In this document: in pieces, positions 15,799 to 23,532 of the stretch
Position numbering within the stretch: the stretch's first letter is position 1
Layout of the letters: each line of letters opens with the position of its first letter
NCBI GenBank assembly: GCA_027081505.1
Contig: JALWKK010000048.1
Span: 1-33,087, forward strand
Reading direction: 5' to 3'
Length of the DNA: 33,087 bases
Source of the DNA: Flavobacteriaceae bacterium
Lineage (GTDB): Bacteria; Bacteroidota; Bacteroidia; Flavobacteriales; Flavobacteriaceae
Translations under genes and position numbers: made by a program
Notes under the pieces: model-generated
Database searches by the model: none
What the model saw: the letters and a program-made list of their open reading frames with translations, nothing else
Told to the model about the DNA's origin: nothing

Positions 15799-17031
15799 TT
15801 TAAGGTTTTCAATAAAATCAACTATTTTTCGGGTGGCACCAGTATTATTTTTAATATAATCTTTGGCAATTTTACCTGCTTTATTTCTAAAATTATCATC
15901 ATTTACCAAACGGTACAAAATAGCCGAGCAACCCAAAGGAGTTTTTACCGAAAACAAACTGCCATTTTCCAGCAAATTCTTAGCCTCCGGGAAATTTTCA
16001 TAATTTTTACCAATAACAATCGGAACACCAAAAGTTGCAGGTTCTAAAATATTATGCAATCCTGTATTACCCATAGCGCCTCCTACATAAGCAATATCTG
16101 CATAGCTGTATATTTTGGTTAACAATCCTACGGTATCAATGATAAACACATCAAAATCCGATAAATTTTTATCCTCTTTTTCTGAAAATAACACCGTTTT
16201 CTTTGTAATTTTACTACGTAAATCTGCTATTTTAGAAGCCGAAATTTGATGCGGAGCAATAATAATTTTTACACCCTTACTCGTATTGATATAATCTATT
16301 AAAACAGCCTCATCTTCTTGCCAAGTGCTTCCGCAAACCAGGCATAGTGCGTCTTTTTTAAAATCTTCAATAAAAGGTAATTTATTGTTTTTTTGTGTCT
16401 GTAACAAAACCCTGTCAAAACGAGTGTCGCCACTTATACTTACGCGGGTTAAATTAATTTTACCCGAAAGCGATTTAGAATGTTCATCTTGCACAAAAAT
16501 ATGCGTAAACTTCTGCAAAGCGTTTTTTAAAAACCTTCCGTACGGTTTAAAAAAGATTTGGTCGTCTCTAAATAAAGCCGAAATTAAAAAGGAAGGTATT
16601 TTGTTTTGATGAAGCGTATTTATATGATTTACCCAAATTTCGTATTTCACAAAAACAGCTATTGTAGGATGCACGAGTTGTAAAAACCGGTCGGTATTTT
16701 TTTTGGTATCCCAAGGAAGATACACTACCACATCGGCTATAGAATTATTTTTTTTTACCTCATAACCCGAAGGCGAAAAAAAAGTAACAACCAATTTGTG
16801 TGTAGGAGCTATTTTTTTTAATTCTTCCATCACCGGCACACCTTGTTCGTATTCACCCAACGAAGCACAATGAAACCAAATGGTTTTATCCGATGCCGAA
16901 AGTTTTTCGGAAAGTAAAGAAAAAGTCTCTTTTCTGCCCGAAACAAAAAGTTGCATCTTTGAGCTGAAAAATTGAGAAATCCACACCGGAACCCAAGCAA
17001 TACGTATTAATACCGAGTAGATAAAATTCAT
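15790..17031 (-). CDS. waaA: 3-deoxy-D-manno-octulosonic acid (Kdo) transferase
   Basis: WaaA transfers Kdo from CMP-Kdo to lipid A precursor at the inner face of the cytoplasmic membrane. An N-terminal membrane anchor (FIYSVLIRIAWVPVW) leads into the GT-B fold. Characteristic segments are FHCASLGEYEQGVPV near residue 55, IWVNHI near 130, and the C-terminal NTGLHNILEPATFGVPIVIG near 320, containing the CMP-sugar-binding Glu. The start is set at the second ATG (MNFIYSVL, 413 aa); the ORF-track start two codons upstream is equally possible. It is divergent from the aminotransferase-galE pair, which also serves envelope polysaccharide. Confidence 0.93.
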   Translation of the reverse strand: MNFIYSVLIRIAWVPVWISQFFSSKMQLFVSGRKETFSLLSEKLSASDKTIWFHCASLGEYEQGVPVMEELKKIAPTHKLVVTFFSPSGYEVKKNNSIADVVVYLPWDTKKNTDRFLQLVHPTIAVFVKYEIWVNHINTLHQNKIPSFLISALFRDDQIFFKPYGRFLKNALQKFTHIFVQDEHSKSLSGKINLTRVSISGDTRFDRVLLQTQKNNKLPFIEDFKKDALCLVCGSTWQEDEAVLIDYINTSKGVKIIIAPHQISASKIADLRSKITKKTVLFSEKEDKNLSDFDVFIIDTVGLLTKIYSYADIAYVGGAMGNTGLHNILEPATFGVPIVIGKNYENFPEAKNLLENGSLFSVKTPLGCSAILYRLVNDDNFRNKAGKIAKDYIKNNTGATRKIVDFIENLKLL

Positions 17032-17077
17032 AAACACTCTTTCTATATCGCTAAAATACGTTTCTTTTTAAAATAGA

Positions 17078-17108
17078 TTGGTAGCCCGATGCAATTTTTG
17101 TAATTTTG
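17078..17108 (+). promoter_or_regulatory. Promoter of the aminotransferase-galE operon
   Basis: TTG (17078-17080), a 20-nt spacer and TAATTTTG (17101-17108) fit the TTG-N17-23-TAnnTTTG consensus exactly. The leader to the ATG at 17188 would be about 70 nt. Confidence 0.65.
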
Positions 17109-17187
17109 AAAGCAGAATTTTTGCTCTTAAAATCAAACTATTAATCTGTTTTACAAAATTAAATCACTCGCTCTTTTGAGCTTTATT

Positions 17188-18333
17188 ATGAAAAAAATAC
17201 AAATGGTCGACCTGAAAGGTCAGTACGAAAAGATTAAAGAACAAGTAAATAAATCGGTGCTGGATGTTATTGAATCTACCGCATACATTAACGGTCCGGA
17301 GGTTCACCAATTTCAAAAAGAACTCGAAGAATATTTGGGTGTTAAGCATGTAATACCTTGTGCCAACGGAACCGATGCACTTCAAATTGCGATGATGGGC
17401 TTGGGATTACAACCCGGCGATGAAGTAATTACCGCCGACTTTACCTTCGCGGCAACGGTAGAAGTAATTGCATTGTTAGGACTTACACCGGTGTTGGTAG
17501 ATGTTAACCCCGAAAGTTTTAATATTGATGTGGAAGCAATTAAAAAAGCCATTACACCTAAAACCAAAGCCATTGTACCGGTTCATTTATTTGGATTAGC
17601 TGCTAATATGGATGAAATTATGAAAATTGCCCGGCAACACAATTTGTATGTAATTGAAGACAACGCACAAGCCATTGGCGGATACTATACCACAAAAACC
17701 GGAAAAAAACTAAAAACCGGAACCATTGGTGATGTGGGTTCTACCTCGTTTTTTCCTTCCAAAAATTTAGGCTGTTATGGCGATGGCGGAGCCATTTTTA
17801 CCAATAACGACGACTTGGCACATACCATTAGAGGAATTGTAAACCACGGAATGTACAAACGCTATCACCATGATGTGGTAGGTGTAAACTCAAGATTAGA
17901 CTCCATACAAGCAGCCATATTAAGAGCTAAATTACCTCATTTGGATAGTTATAACAAAGCCAGAAGAGAAGCCGCAAAAAAATACACCGAAGGATTTTCC
18001 GGCATCGAAAACATTTGTACACCCTCTTGTGGGTGCGATGCACAGCATAGTTGTAATTGTCACGTGTTTCACCAATACACCTTAAAAGTTAAAAACACAG
18101 ACAGAGATTCCTTGGTACAACACTTAAACGAAAACGGAATACCTTGCGGAGTGTATTATCCCATTCCGTTGCATCTTCAAAAAGCCTATGCAGACAGTAG
18201 GTATAAAGAAGAAGATTTTACGGTAACCAATCAGTTGGTTAAAGAAGTTATTTCCTTACCTATGCACACCGAATTAGATGATGAACAAATACAATTTATC
18301 ACACAAACCGTAATTAATTTTGTAACCAAATGA
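17188..18333 (+). CDS. DegT/DnrJ/EryC1/StrS family aminotransferase
   Basis: A PLP-dependent sugar aminotransferase acting on nucleotide-linked keto sugars for surface polysaccharide. Sequence marks are ANGTDALQIAM (about 59-69), VIEDNAQAIGG (PLP-binding Asp, about 155-165) and the Schiff-base Lys192 in SFFPSKNLGCYGDGG. It resembles the WbpE/WlbC type. The start MKKIQMVDLKGQY (381 aa) matches the family. An unusual cluster, C277, C281, C283, C289 and C291 with neighbouring His, lies just before FHQYTLKV, where most relatives have no cysteines. Its stop overlaps the galE ATG by 4 bases. The exact sugar substrate is not readable. Confidence 0.9.
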   Translation: MKKIQMVDLKGQYEKIKEQVNKSVLDVIESTAYINGPEVHQFQKELEEYLGVKHVIPCANGTDALQIAMMGLGLQPGDEVITADFTFAATVEVIALLGLTPVLVDVNPESFNIDVEAIKKAITPKTKAIVPVHLFGLAANMDEIMKIARQHNLYVIEDNAQAIGGYYTTKTGKKLKTGTIGDVGSTSFFPSKNLGCYGDGGAIFTNNDDLAHTIRGIVNHGMYKRYHHDVVGVNSRLDSIQAAILRAKLPHLDSYNKARREAAKKYTEGFSGIENICTPSCGCDAQHSCNCHVFHQYTLKVKNTDRDSLVQHLNENGIPCGVYYPIPLHLQKAYADSRYKEEDFTVTNQLVKEVISLPMHTELDDEQIQFITQTVINFVTK

Positions 18334-19364
18334 GTAAAATACTGGTAACCGGAGGCTTAGGCTATATAGGTTCGCATACCGTTGTCGAATTGCAAAACAG
18401 TGGTTTTGAGGTTGTAATCGTAGATAATTTGTCCAATTCATCCATAGCTGTATTAGACGGTATTGTAGCCATAACCGGAATAAAACCCCATTTTGTAAAA
18501 ATGGATCTTCGTGAAAAAGATTCGGTAAATAATTTTTTTGAAAAACATCAGGATATCAAGGGAATAATTCATTTTGCTGCCAGTAAAGCGGTAGGAGAGA
18601 GTGTTGAGAATCCGTTGTTGTATTATGAAAATAACATAAATACGTTGGTTTGTGTGCTTCAAAACTGTGTGAAACATGACATTTCAAATTTTATTTTCAG
18701 TTCGTCTTGTACTGTTTACGGCGAACCCGATTCGTTACCCATTTCGGAAGAAGCACCGGTAAAAAAAGCTACTTCGCCTTATGGAAACACCAAACAAATT
18801 AGCGAAGAAATTTTACAAGATACCTGTTCGGTTTCCAACCTAAAAGGTATTGCATTGCGTTATTTTAATCCCATAGGAGCGCACCACTCGGCTTTAATAG
18901 GGGAACTTCCGTTGGGTGTACCTCAAAATTTGGTGCCTTTTATTACGCAAACTGCAATAGGTTTACGAGAGCAACTACAGGTTTTTGGTAACGATTATCC
19001 CACACCGGACGGAAGTTGTATAAGAGATTATATTCACGTAGTAGATTTGGCAAAAGCACATGTGATAGCATTGCAACGCCTGTTATCTCAAAAAAACACA
19101 TCCGATTTTGAAGTCTTTAATATCGGCACGGGAAAAGGAAGCAGTGTGCTGGAAGTTGTAAATGCATTTGAAAAAGTAACCGGAAATAAATTAAATTACA
19201 AAATTGTAGGCAGACGCACAGGAGATGTTGTCTCTGTATATGCAGATACTTCCAAGGCAAATAAAGAGTTGGGCTGGAAAGCCGAAAAAACAATGGAAGA
19301 CGGATTGCTTTCTGCTTGGAATTGGGAACAAAAAATTAGAGGTAAAAAGAAATCTTTTCTTTAG
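18330..19364 (+). CDS. galE: UDP-glucose 4-epimerase
   Basis: A short-chain dehydrogenase-fold epimerase interconverting UDP-glucose and UDP-galactose (or the N-acetyl forms). The NAD-binding TGGLGYIGSHT spans residues 7-17, the catalytic SSSCTVYG contains Ser/Thr near 126-128, and Tyr151-xxx-Lys155 lies in SPYGNTK. RYFNPIGAHHSALIGE is the typical substrate segment, and DYIHVVDLAKAH closes the domain. At 344 aa it is full-length. Translation is coupled to the aminotransferase through an ATGA overlap, which suggests that both feed one nucleotide-sugar pathway. Confidence 0.94.
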   Translation: MSKILVTGGLGYIGSHTVVELQNSGFEVVIVDNLSNSSIAVLDGIVAITGIKPHFVKMDLREKDSVNNFFEKHQDIKGIIHFAASKAVGESVENPLLYYENNINTLVCVLQNCVKHDISNFIFSSSCTVYGEPDSLPISEEAPVKKATSPYGNTKQISEEILQDTCSVSNLKGIALRYFNPIGAHHSALIGELPLGVPQNLVPFITQTAIGLREQLQVFGNDYPTPDGSCIRDYIHVVDLAKAHVIALQRLLSQKNTSDFEVFNIGTGKGSSVLEVVNAFEKVTGNKLNYKIVGRRTGDVVSVYADTSKANKELGWKAEKTMEDGLLSAWNWEQKIRGKKKSFL

Positions 19365-19433
19365 TTTTTCTCCATAAGTCGTATTTACTAATTAGGGCAG
19401 AATGCATCCGTATTTTTTGCCGATAACATTGTT

Positions 19434-19490
19434 GTAAAAAAAGATCCACTAGGTTTTCTACCTAAGGCAGACAAGCTAAAACCTAGTAGG
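19434..19490 (-). terminator. Terminator of fabD
   Basis: On the minus strand ACTAGGTTTT...AAAACCTAGT is a 10-bp perfect stem around a 20-nt loop, followed by GGATC and seven T. It lies between convergent galE and fabD. Confidence 0.6.
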
Positions 19491-19515
19491 TCAAATCCGT
19501 ATCTCTTATTGTTTT

Positions 19516-20403
19516 TTATTCGGCTATTGTTGCTTTTTCTGTGGTAACACTCCGGTCAATTTTACGAAGTAATCCTTGTAGCACATTTCCGGGACCAACT
19601 TCAATAAATGTTGAAGCTCCATCTGCAATCATTTGTTGCATGGTTTGTGTCCATTTTACGGGCGCGGTAAGTTGTTTGATTAAATTTTCTTTAATTGCCG
19701 TTGCATCGGTAACAGCGTTTGCCGTAACGTTTTGATATACCGGACAGATAGGTGTAGAAAAAGGGGTATTTTCTATTGCATTGGCAAGTTCTTCTCTTGC
19801 CGGTTCCATCATTGGGCTGTGAAAAGCTCCGCCAACAGGTAAAAGTAGCGCTCTTCTTGCTCCGGCTTCTTTCATTGCTTCACAAGCATTTTCAACTGCG
19901 GTAACTTCACCCGAAATAACCAATTGTCCGGGGCAATTATAATTTGCAGGTACAACCACTCCTTCTGTTTGTTTACAAATACTTTCGACTACAGAATCTT
20001 CTAAGCCCAGTACAGCCGCCATTGTTGAGGGTTGTAACTCGCAGGCTTTTTGCATGGCTTGTGCGCGTTGCGAAACCAATTTTAATCCGTCTTCAAAATG
20101 CATAGATCCGGTAGCAACCAATGCCGAAAATTCGCCCAGAGAATGTCCCGCAGCCATATCGGGTTTAAAACTATCACTCAGTACTTTTGCAAGAATTACC
20201 GAGTGTAAAAAAATAGCTGGTTGTGTAACATTGGTTTGTTTGAGTTCTTCGGCTGTTCCTTCAAACATTATTTTTGTAATAGCAAAGCCCAATATATCGT
20301 TAGCTTTATCAAAAAGTTGTTTTGCTTCGGTAGAATTTTGATACAGGTCTTTACCCATTCCGGTAAATTGCGCTCCTTGTCCGGGAAAAATGTATGCTTT
20401 CAT
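19516..20403 (-). CDS. fabD: Malonyl-CoA:ACP transacylase
   Basis: FabD loads malonyl groups onto acyl carrier protein for fatty-acid synthesis. The N-terminal FPGQGAQFTGMGKDL, the nucleophile Ser88 in GHSLGEFSALVA, the Arg in SQRAQAMQKA and the His in VGGAFHSPMM form the complete active site. FIEVGPGNVLQGLLRKI ends the fold. At 295 aa it is typical. The -7 box (TAATTTTG) lies 20 nt before the ATG. It is a single-gene unit with its own terminator and lies next to the decayed fructosamine-kinase gene. Confidence 0.95.
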   Translation of the reverse strand: MKAYIFPGQGAQFTGMGKDLYQNSTEAKQLFDKANDILGFAITKIMFEGTAEELKQTNVTQPAIFLHSVILAKVLSDSFKPDMAAGHSLGEFSALVATGSMHFEDGLKLVSQRAQAMQKACELQPSTMAAVLGLEDSVVESICKQTEGVVVPANYNCPGQLVISGEVTAVENACEAMKEAGARRALLLPVGGAFHSPMMEPAREELANAIENTPFSTPICPVYQNVTANAVTDATAIKENLIKQLTAPVKWTQTMQQMIADGASTFIEVGPGNVLQGLLRKIDRSVTTEKATIAE

Positions 20404-20423
20404 ATGCTTTAAATTTTAGGTAG

Positions 20424-20431
20424 CAAAATTA
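20424..20431 (-). promoter_or_regulatory. Putative -7 box of fabD
   Basis: TAATTTTG matches TAnnTTTG 20 nt before the fabD ATG; no TTG at the -33 distance. Confidence 0.4.
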
Positions 20432-20469
20432 AACTTTTATTTAGGATTGGAAAAGGATGGTTGTTTGTA

Positions 20470-21073
20470 TTATAAATACCTTCTAATTATTTCTGTAACA
20501 GCCGGTAAATAACTTCTCCCGAAAAGATTGAGATGCACTAACAAATAGTATAGTTGCCAGAGTTTGATTCGTTTTTCCCAATTGGATTGTAACGGAAAAA
20601 TTTCGTTATAAAGAAAAAAAACCTCAGAAGGAAAACCGCCAAAGAGTTGCATCATAGCCAAATCTATTTCTCTTGGTGCATAACATACGGCTGGATCTAT
20701 CAAAACCGGTTGTCCGGAAATGGAGGTTAGGATATTTCCGTTCCATAAGCCACCGTGAATAAGCGAAGGGGCTTCGGGTGGTATTATTTTTTCAATATTC
20801 GTAAAAAAATATCTAAATTTGAAAAGTAAATACCTTTTTGTTTGGCAATTTTAAATTGTGGTTCTAACCGTTGATGGATATAAAATTTGGGAGCAGAATC
20901 TTTTGTTGAGTTGTATTGTGGTAAGATTCCTATATAATTATTATGGTCTAATCCGAAGGTTGAAGATGTTGCTTTGTGAAGCACCGTTAATTGCTTTGGC
21001 TTCTGTAGGAAATATTTTGGGTTGTTACCACCAATTATAAGAAATGAAAAGTCGTCAAATTTACGAAACAAAA
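20470..21073 (-). pseudogene. Fructosamine kinase family protein, C-terminal fragment (disrupted)
   Basis: Two overlapping ORF-track entries are pieces of one gene. KFDDFSF...NNPKYF...QLTVLHKATSSTFGLDHNNYIG starts it; after a one-base loss in a T-run near 20800 the frame shifts to FTNIEKIIPPEAPSLIHGGLWNGN and continues LIDPAVCYAPREIDLAMMQLFGGF to the natural end EIIRRYL. This family phosphorylates ketosamines for deglycation. The catalytic loop reads HGGLWNGN instead of HGDLWxGN, so the catalytic Asp is replaced by Gly. The N-terminal quarter is missing here and lies 1.3 kb away at 22397-22590. The gene is dead three times over: split, frameshifted and active-site mutated. Confidence 0.85.
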
Positions 21074-21088
21074 CCACTAATAATTTGA

Positions 21089-21096
21089 TATATTTG
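21089..21096 (+). promoter_or_regulatory. Putative -7 box of the DUF1016 gene
   Basis: TATATTTG matches TAnnTTTG 36 nt before the ATG at 21133, just inside the inserted segment. Confidence 0.4.
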
Positions 21097-21132
21097 TGAA
21101 AATGTGAGACATTGTTTTACAAATTGAGAACT

Positions 21133-22140
21133 ATGAATGAATTAGTTGAAAATAAGGAATATAATGAGTTGATTGAAAATATCGATTCTGTTTATAACAA
21201 AGCGAAAAGCAAAATCATTTCTTCAATTAATGTAGAAATGCTTGATGCTTATTGGAAAATTGGTGAAGATATAGTTAAATTTGAACAAAAAGGGAAATTA
21301 AAAGCTGAATATGGAAAGAAATTGCTAATAAACCTATCCAAAGATTTGTCTATAAAATATGGTAAGGGATTTAGCCGTAGCAACTTACAATATATGCGAC
21401 TTTTTTACATACATTATCCAATTTAACAGACAGTGTCTTGCAAATTAAGTTGGTCTCATTACGTTGAGTTATTATCTATAAATGATGATTTGGAAAGAAA
21501 ATTTTATCAGAAACAAGCAGAAATTGAAAATTGGACGGTTAGAGAACTCAAAAGACAAAAGAAAACAGGACTTTTTCATAGAATAGCGTTGAGCAAAGAC
21601 AAAGAAAAAATTCTTGAAATTGCACAAAAAGGACAAATTATTCAATCTGAACAAGATTTGATTAAAAATCCTTATGTATTTGAATTTCTAGGATTTCCTG
21701 AAAATAAATTGTACAAAGAAAGCGATTTAGAAAATGCCATAATAACAAATCTACAACGGTTTTTATTAGAATTAGGTAAAGGTTTCGCTTTTTTCGGCAG
21801 ACAACAACGTATTACACTTAACAATAGACACTTTTATGTAGATTTAGTTTTCTACCACGCTAAATTGAAATGTTATGTTTTAATAGACCTCAAAATCGGA
21901 AAAGTTGAATACGAACATATAGGTCAAATGAAATTATATCTGGGTTATTATGAAAAAGAAATAAATGATGAAATGGATAACCAACCAATAGGAATAATAT
22001 TATCGGAACAGAAAGATGATATAATGGTTGAATATGCAATGCTTAACGACACATCTAAATTGCTTGTCTCAGAATATCAACTTTATTTACCGGACAGAGA
22101 AGAACTAAAAAGAAAAGTAAAAGAAATAATTGACGAATAA
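21133..22140 (+). pseudogene. DUF1016 (YhcG-like) PDDEXK nuclease, interrupted by an in-frame stop
   Basis: The two ORF-track entries are in the same frame, separated only by TAA at 21424-21426 (YIHYP-I-stop-Q-T-V-S). The first 97 codons form the DUF1016 N-terminal domain (GKKLLINLSKDLSIKYGKGFSRSNLQYMRLFY). The remainder has LSWSHYVELL, then the PDDEXK domain with GKGFAFFGRQQRIT, YVDLVFYHAKLKCYVLIDLKIGK (active-site Asp and DLK), GQMKLYLGYY and VEYAML. Undamaged, it would encode 335 aa. YhcG-like proteins occur as mobile orphans and beside restriction systems; their biological role is not settled. The gene sits inside the split fructosamine-kinase gene, so it came in by insertion. ATG 21133 is preferred to the TTG at 21112. 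Confidence 0.85.
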
Positions 22141-22234
22141 GAAGGCGGCAGCAAAGTGTATAGCTAATAGCGGTCAAAGTGCTATAAATGAAAAAAATAC
22201 AGGCAAAACAAACGGCAATGTAAATATGAAAGTA

Positions 22235-22396
22235 ATACCAAAAACAACTATATATTAGTCCAATAAATCGTTTCTTTTTACCTGTATCTTCGTTAAAAAT
22301 ACTCGTTATAGCTACGGCTATAACTGTGCTTTTCGCCTTGATACAGAAAAAAATATTCCAATTTATTTTGGACTAAAATACAATTCCTTTTGGTAT
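22235..22396. repeat. 162-bp palindromic MITE-like element
   Basis: The ends are ATACCAAAA / TTTTGGTAT. The left arm (ATACCAAAAACAACTATATA) and the reverse complement of the right arm (ATACCAAAAGGAATTGTATT) stay alignable through TTAGTCCAA, ATAAAT and CTGTATC to the centre. There GTTATAGC-TACG-GCTATAAC forms a perfect 8-bp stem with a UNCG-type tetraloop. The whole element can fold into one hairpin. It has no ORF, so it would be non-autonomous. It abuts the N-terminal fragment of fructosamine kinase, and a deleted relative lies at 2066-2129. Confidence 0.75.
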
Positions 22397-22590
22397 AAAT
22401 GCTGAAAATCCCGCAACCAACTCATATACTTGATAGCTTAAAACACTTATTTATCTTTAGAACAACAGATTTTTCTTTGCAGTGAAGTAAAAAAAACTCA
22501 TTGATATCTCCACCGGTAAGCGGTTGAGAATTAAGAAGGGTTAAATTGTTTTTTTGAGCTATGAGGTTTAAAAGATTCAAAACAAAAATG
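22397..22590 (-). pseudogene. Fructosamine kinase family protein, N-terminal fragment (disrupted)
   Basis: The minus strand, starting within 15 bases of the folA stop, reads LIAQKNNLTLLNSQPLTGGD, then INEFFLLHCKEKSVVLKINK, then CFKLSS before TGA at 22422-22424. This is the nucleotide-binding N-lobe start of the family (GGDIN...VKIN). A one-base shift lets the next codons read YELVAGFSAF, resembling the following helix, right up to the palindromic element at 22396. No ATG is in frame, so the start is also damaged. Roughly 25-30 residues are missing relative to the C-terminal fragment. Confidence 0.75.
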
Positions 22591-22594
22591 CGTT

Positions 22595-23077
22595 TTATTT
22601 TCTTTCATAGGTTAAGTAAGTAAAATCAAAATTATGTCTTTCATCTTTAGGATGGTATTTTTCGTTCACCAACTTCCATTTATTTAAATCAATTTCAGGA
22701 AAAAAAGTATCGGCTTCAAAAGTGGCATGAACACGGGTAAGCTCAATTTTATCGGAAATATCCATCGCTAATTTATATATTTCGCCTCCACCGATAATAA
22801 AGGGTTGTTCGTCATTTTTAGCAATTTCCAGAGCTTGTTGAAGTGTGTTTACTACAACAGCGCCTTCTTTTTTATATTTTTTGTTTCGTGTGATGACTAT
22901 GTGCGTACGGTTGGGAAGCGGTTTCGGGAAGGTTTCAAAGGTTTTTCGTCCCATAATAATGTGATGACCGGTAGTGAGTTTTTTAAATCGTTTAAAATCA
23001 TCGGGCAGGTGCCAAACCAAATCGTTGTCTTTACCCAGCTCGTTGTTTTTTCCTGCAGCAGCTATTATGGTAATCAT
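22595..23077 (-). CDS. folA: Dihydrofolate reductase
   Basis: DHFR reduces dihydrofolate to tetrahydrofolate with NADPH and regenerates the folate consumed by ThyA. The 160-aa chain shows all marks: IIAAAGKNNELGKDNDLVWHLPDDFKRFK (Met20-type loop, catalytic Asp26), GHHIIMGRKTFETFP (NADPH binding), NRTHIVITR and PFIIGGGEIYKLAM. The ATG overlaps the upstream 2TM gene by 4 bases. It is the last intact gene of the thyA operon; the decayed fructosamine-kinase gene followed it directly. Confidence 0.95.
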   Translation of the reverse strand: MITIIAAAGKNNELGKDNDLVWHLPDDFKRFKKLTTGHHIIMGRKTFETFPKPLPNRTHIVITRNKKYKKEGAVVVNTLQQALEIAKNDEQPFIIGGGEIYKLAMDISDKIELTRVHATFEADTFFPEIDLNKWKLVNEKYHPKDERHNFDFTYLTYERK

Positions 23078-23493
23078 AGATTTTCGGGAGGTTGTTGTTG
23101 GGGTTCGTTTTTTTTTATTTCGGGTAGTGGCATTTGTTTTTCAACTTTTTGTTGAAGTTCTAAGATTCGTTTTTCTTGTTTGGCTTTTAGTTTTTCGAGT
23201 TGTTTGTTTTCCCATTCTTTTCCCATAAACCGGTTCATTACAAAAACATTTAACAGGTGAACTAGAAAAAAGAACGTCCATAATAAAATAGCCCAAACAA
23301 ACCAATTTTTAATAAAAAAATCTTTGCCAATTCCCAGCACCGGATTTATGATTATAAGCAACACCGAACCGGATAGAAACAAGATAAAATGGCGCATTAG
23401 TTTCTTTTTTTGTTTGATGCGCTGTTGTGCGTATTCAAATTGTTCGCGTTGTTCCGGATTTAATAAAGGCTTTTTTTTCTTGTTAAAGAACAT
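23074..23493 (-). CDS. 2TM domain-containing protein
   Basis: A 139-aa protein of the 2TM family common in Bacteroidota. A basic N-terminus (FFNKKKKPLLNPEQREQFEYAQQRIKQKKKLMRHF) leads into two membrane helices at about residues 35-52 and 63-86, linked by GIGKDFFIKNW. A second basic, probably coiled-coil stretch (KQLEKLKAKQEKRILELQQKVEKQ) and a Pro/Gln-rich tail follow. The family is often fused to or near LytTR-type regulators, but here it stands alone. It is coupled to folA by a 4-base overlap; why it sits in a folate operon is not evident. Confidence 0.82.
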   Translation of the reverse strand: MFFNKKKKPLLNPEQREQFEYAQQRIKQKKKLMRHFILFLSGSVLLIIINPVLGIGKDFFIKNWFVWAILLWTFFFLVHLLNVFVMNRFMGKEWENKQLEKLKAKQEKRILELQQKVEKQMPLPEIKKNEPQQQPPENL

Positions 23494-23532
23494 AGTTTTA
23501 ACGTTTTGGTATTACAAGATACAAAATAGTGT

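Noticed and set aside
19365-19515. Riboswitch or small RNA between galE and fabD
   Set aside because: The only structure is a long hairpin followed on the minus strand by seven T, which is better explained as the fabD terminator.
20054-20412. Plus-strand ORFs of 95 and 63 aa opposite fabD
   Set aside because: Cysteine-rich shadow frames of fabD with no start context or family resemblance.
20784-21077. The 97-aa and 77-aa minus ORFs as separate small genes
   Set aside because: They join through a one-base frameshift into the C-terminal part of a fructosamine kinase; neither has its own start context.
21112-22140. Two-gene toxin-antitoxin pair (104-aa + 235-aa ORFs)
   Set aside because: Both ORFs are in the same frame and match consecutive domains of one DUF1016/PDDEXK protein separated by a single stop codon.
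21073-22396. A transposon or integron cassette with its own recombinase
   Set aside because: No transposase, integrase or attC-like site could be found; only the DUF1016 gene and the palindromic repeat are present, so the insertion mechanism is left open.
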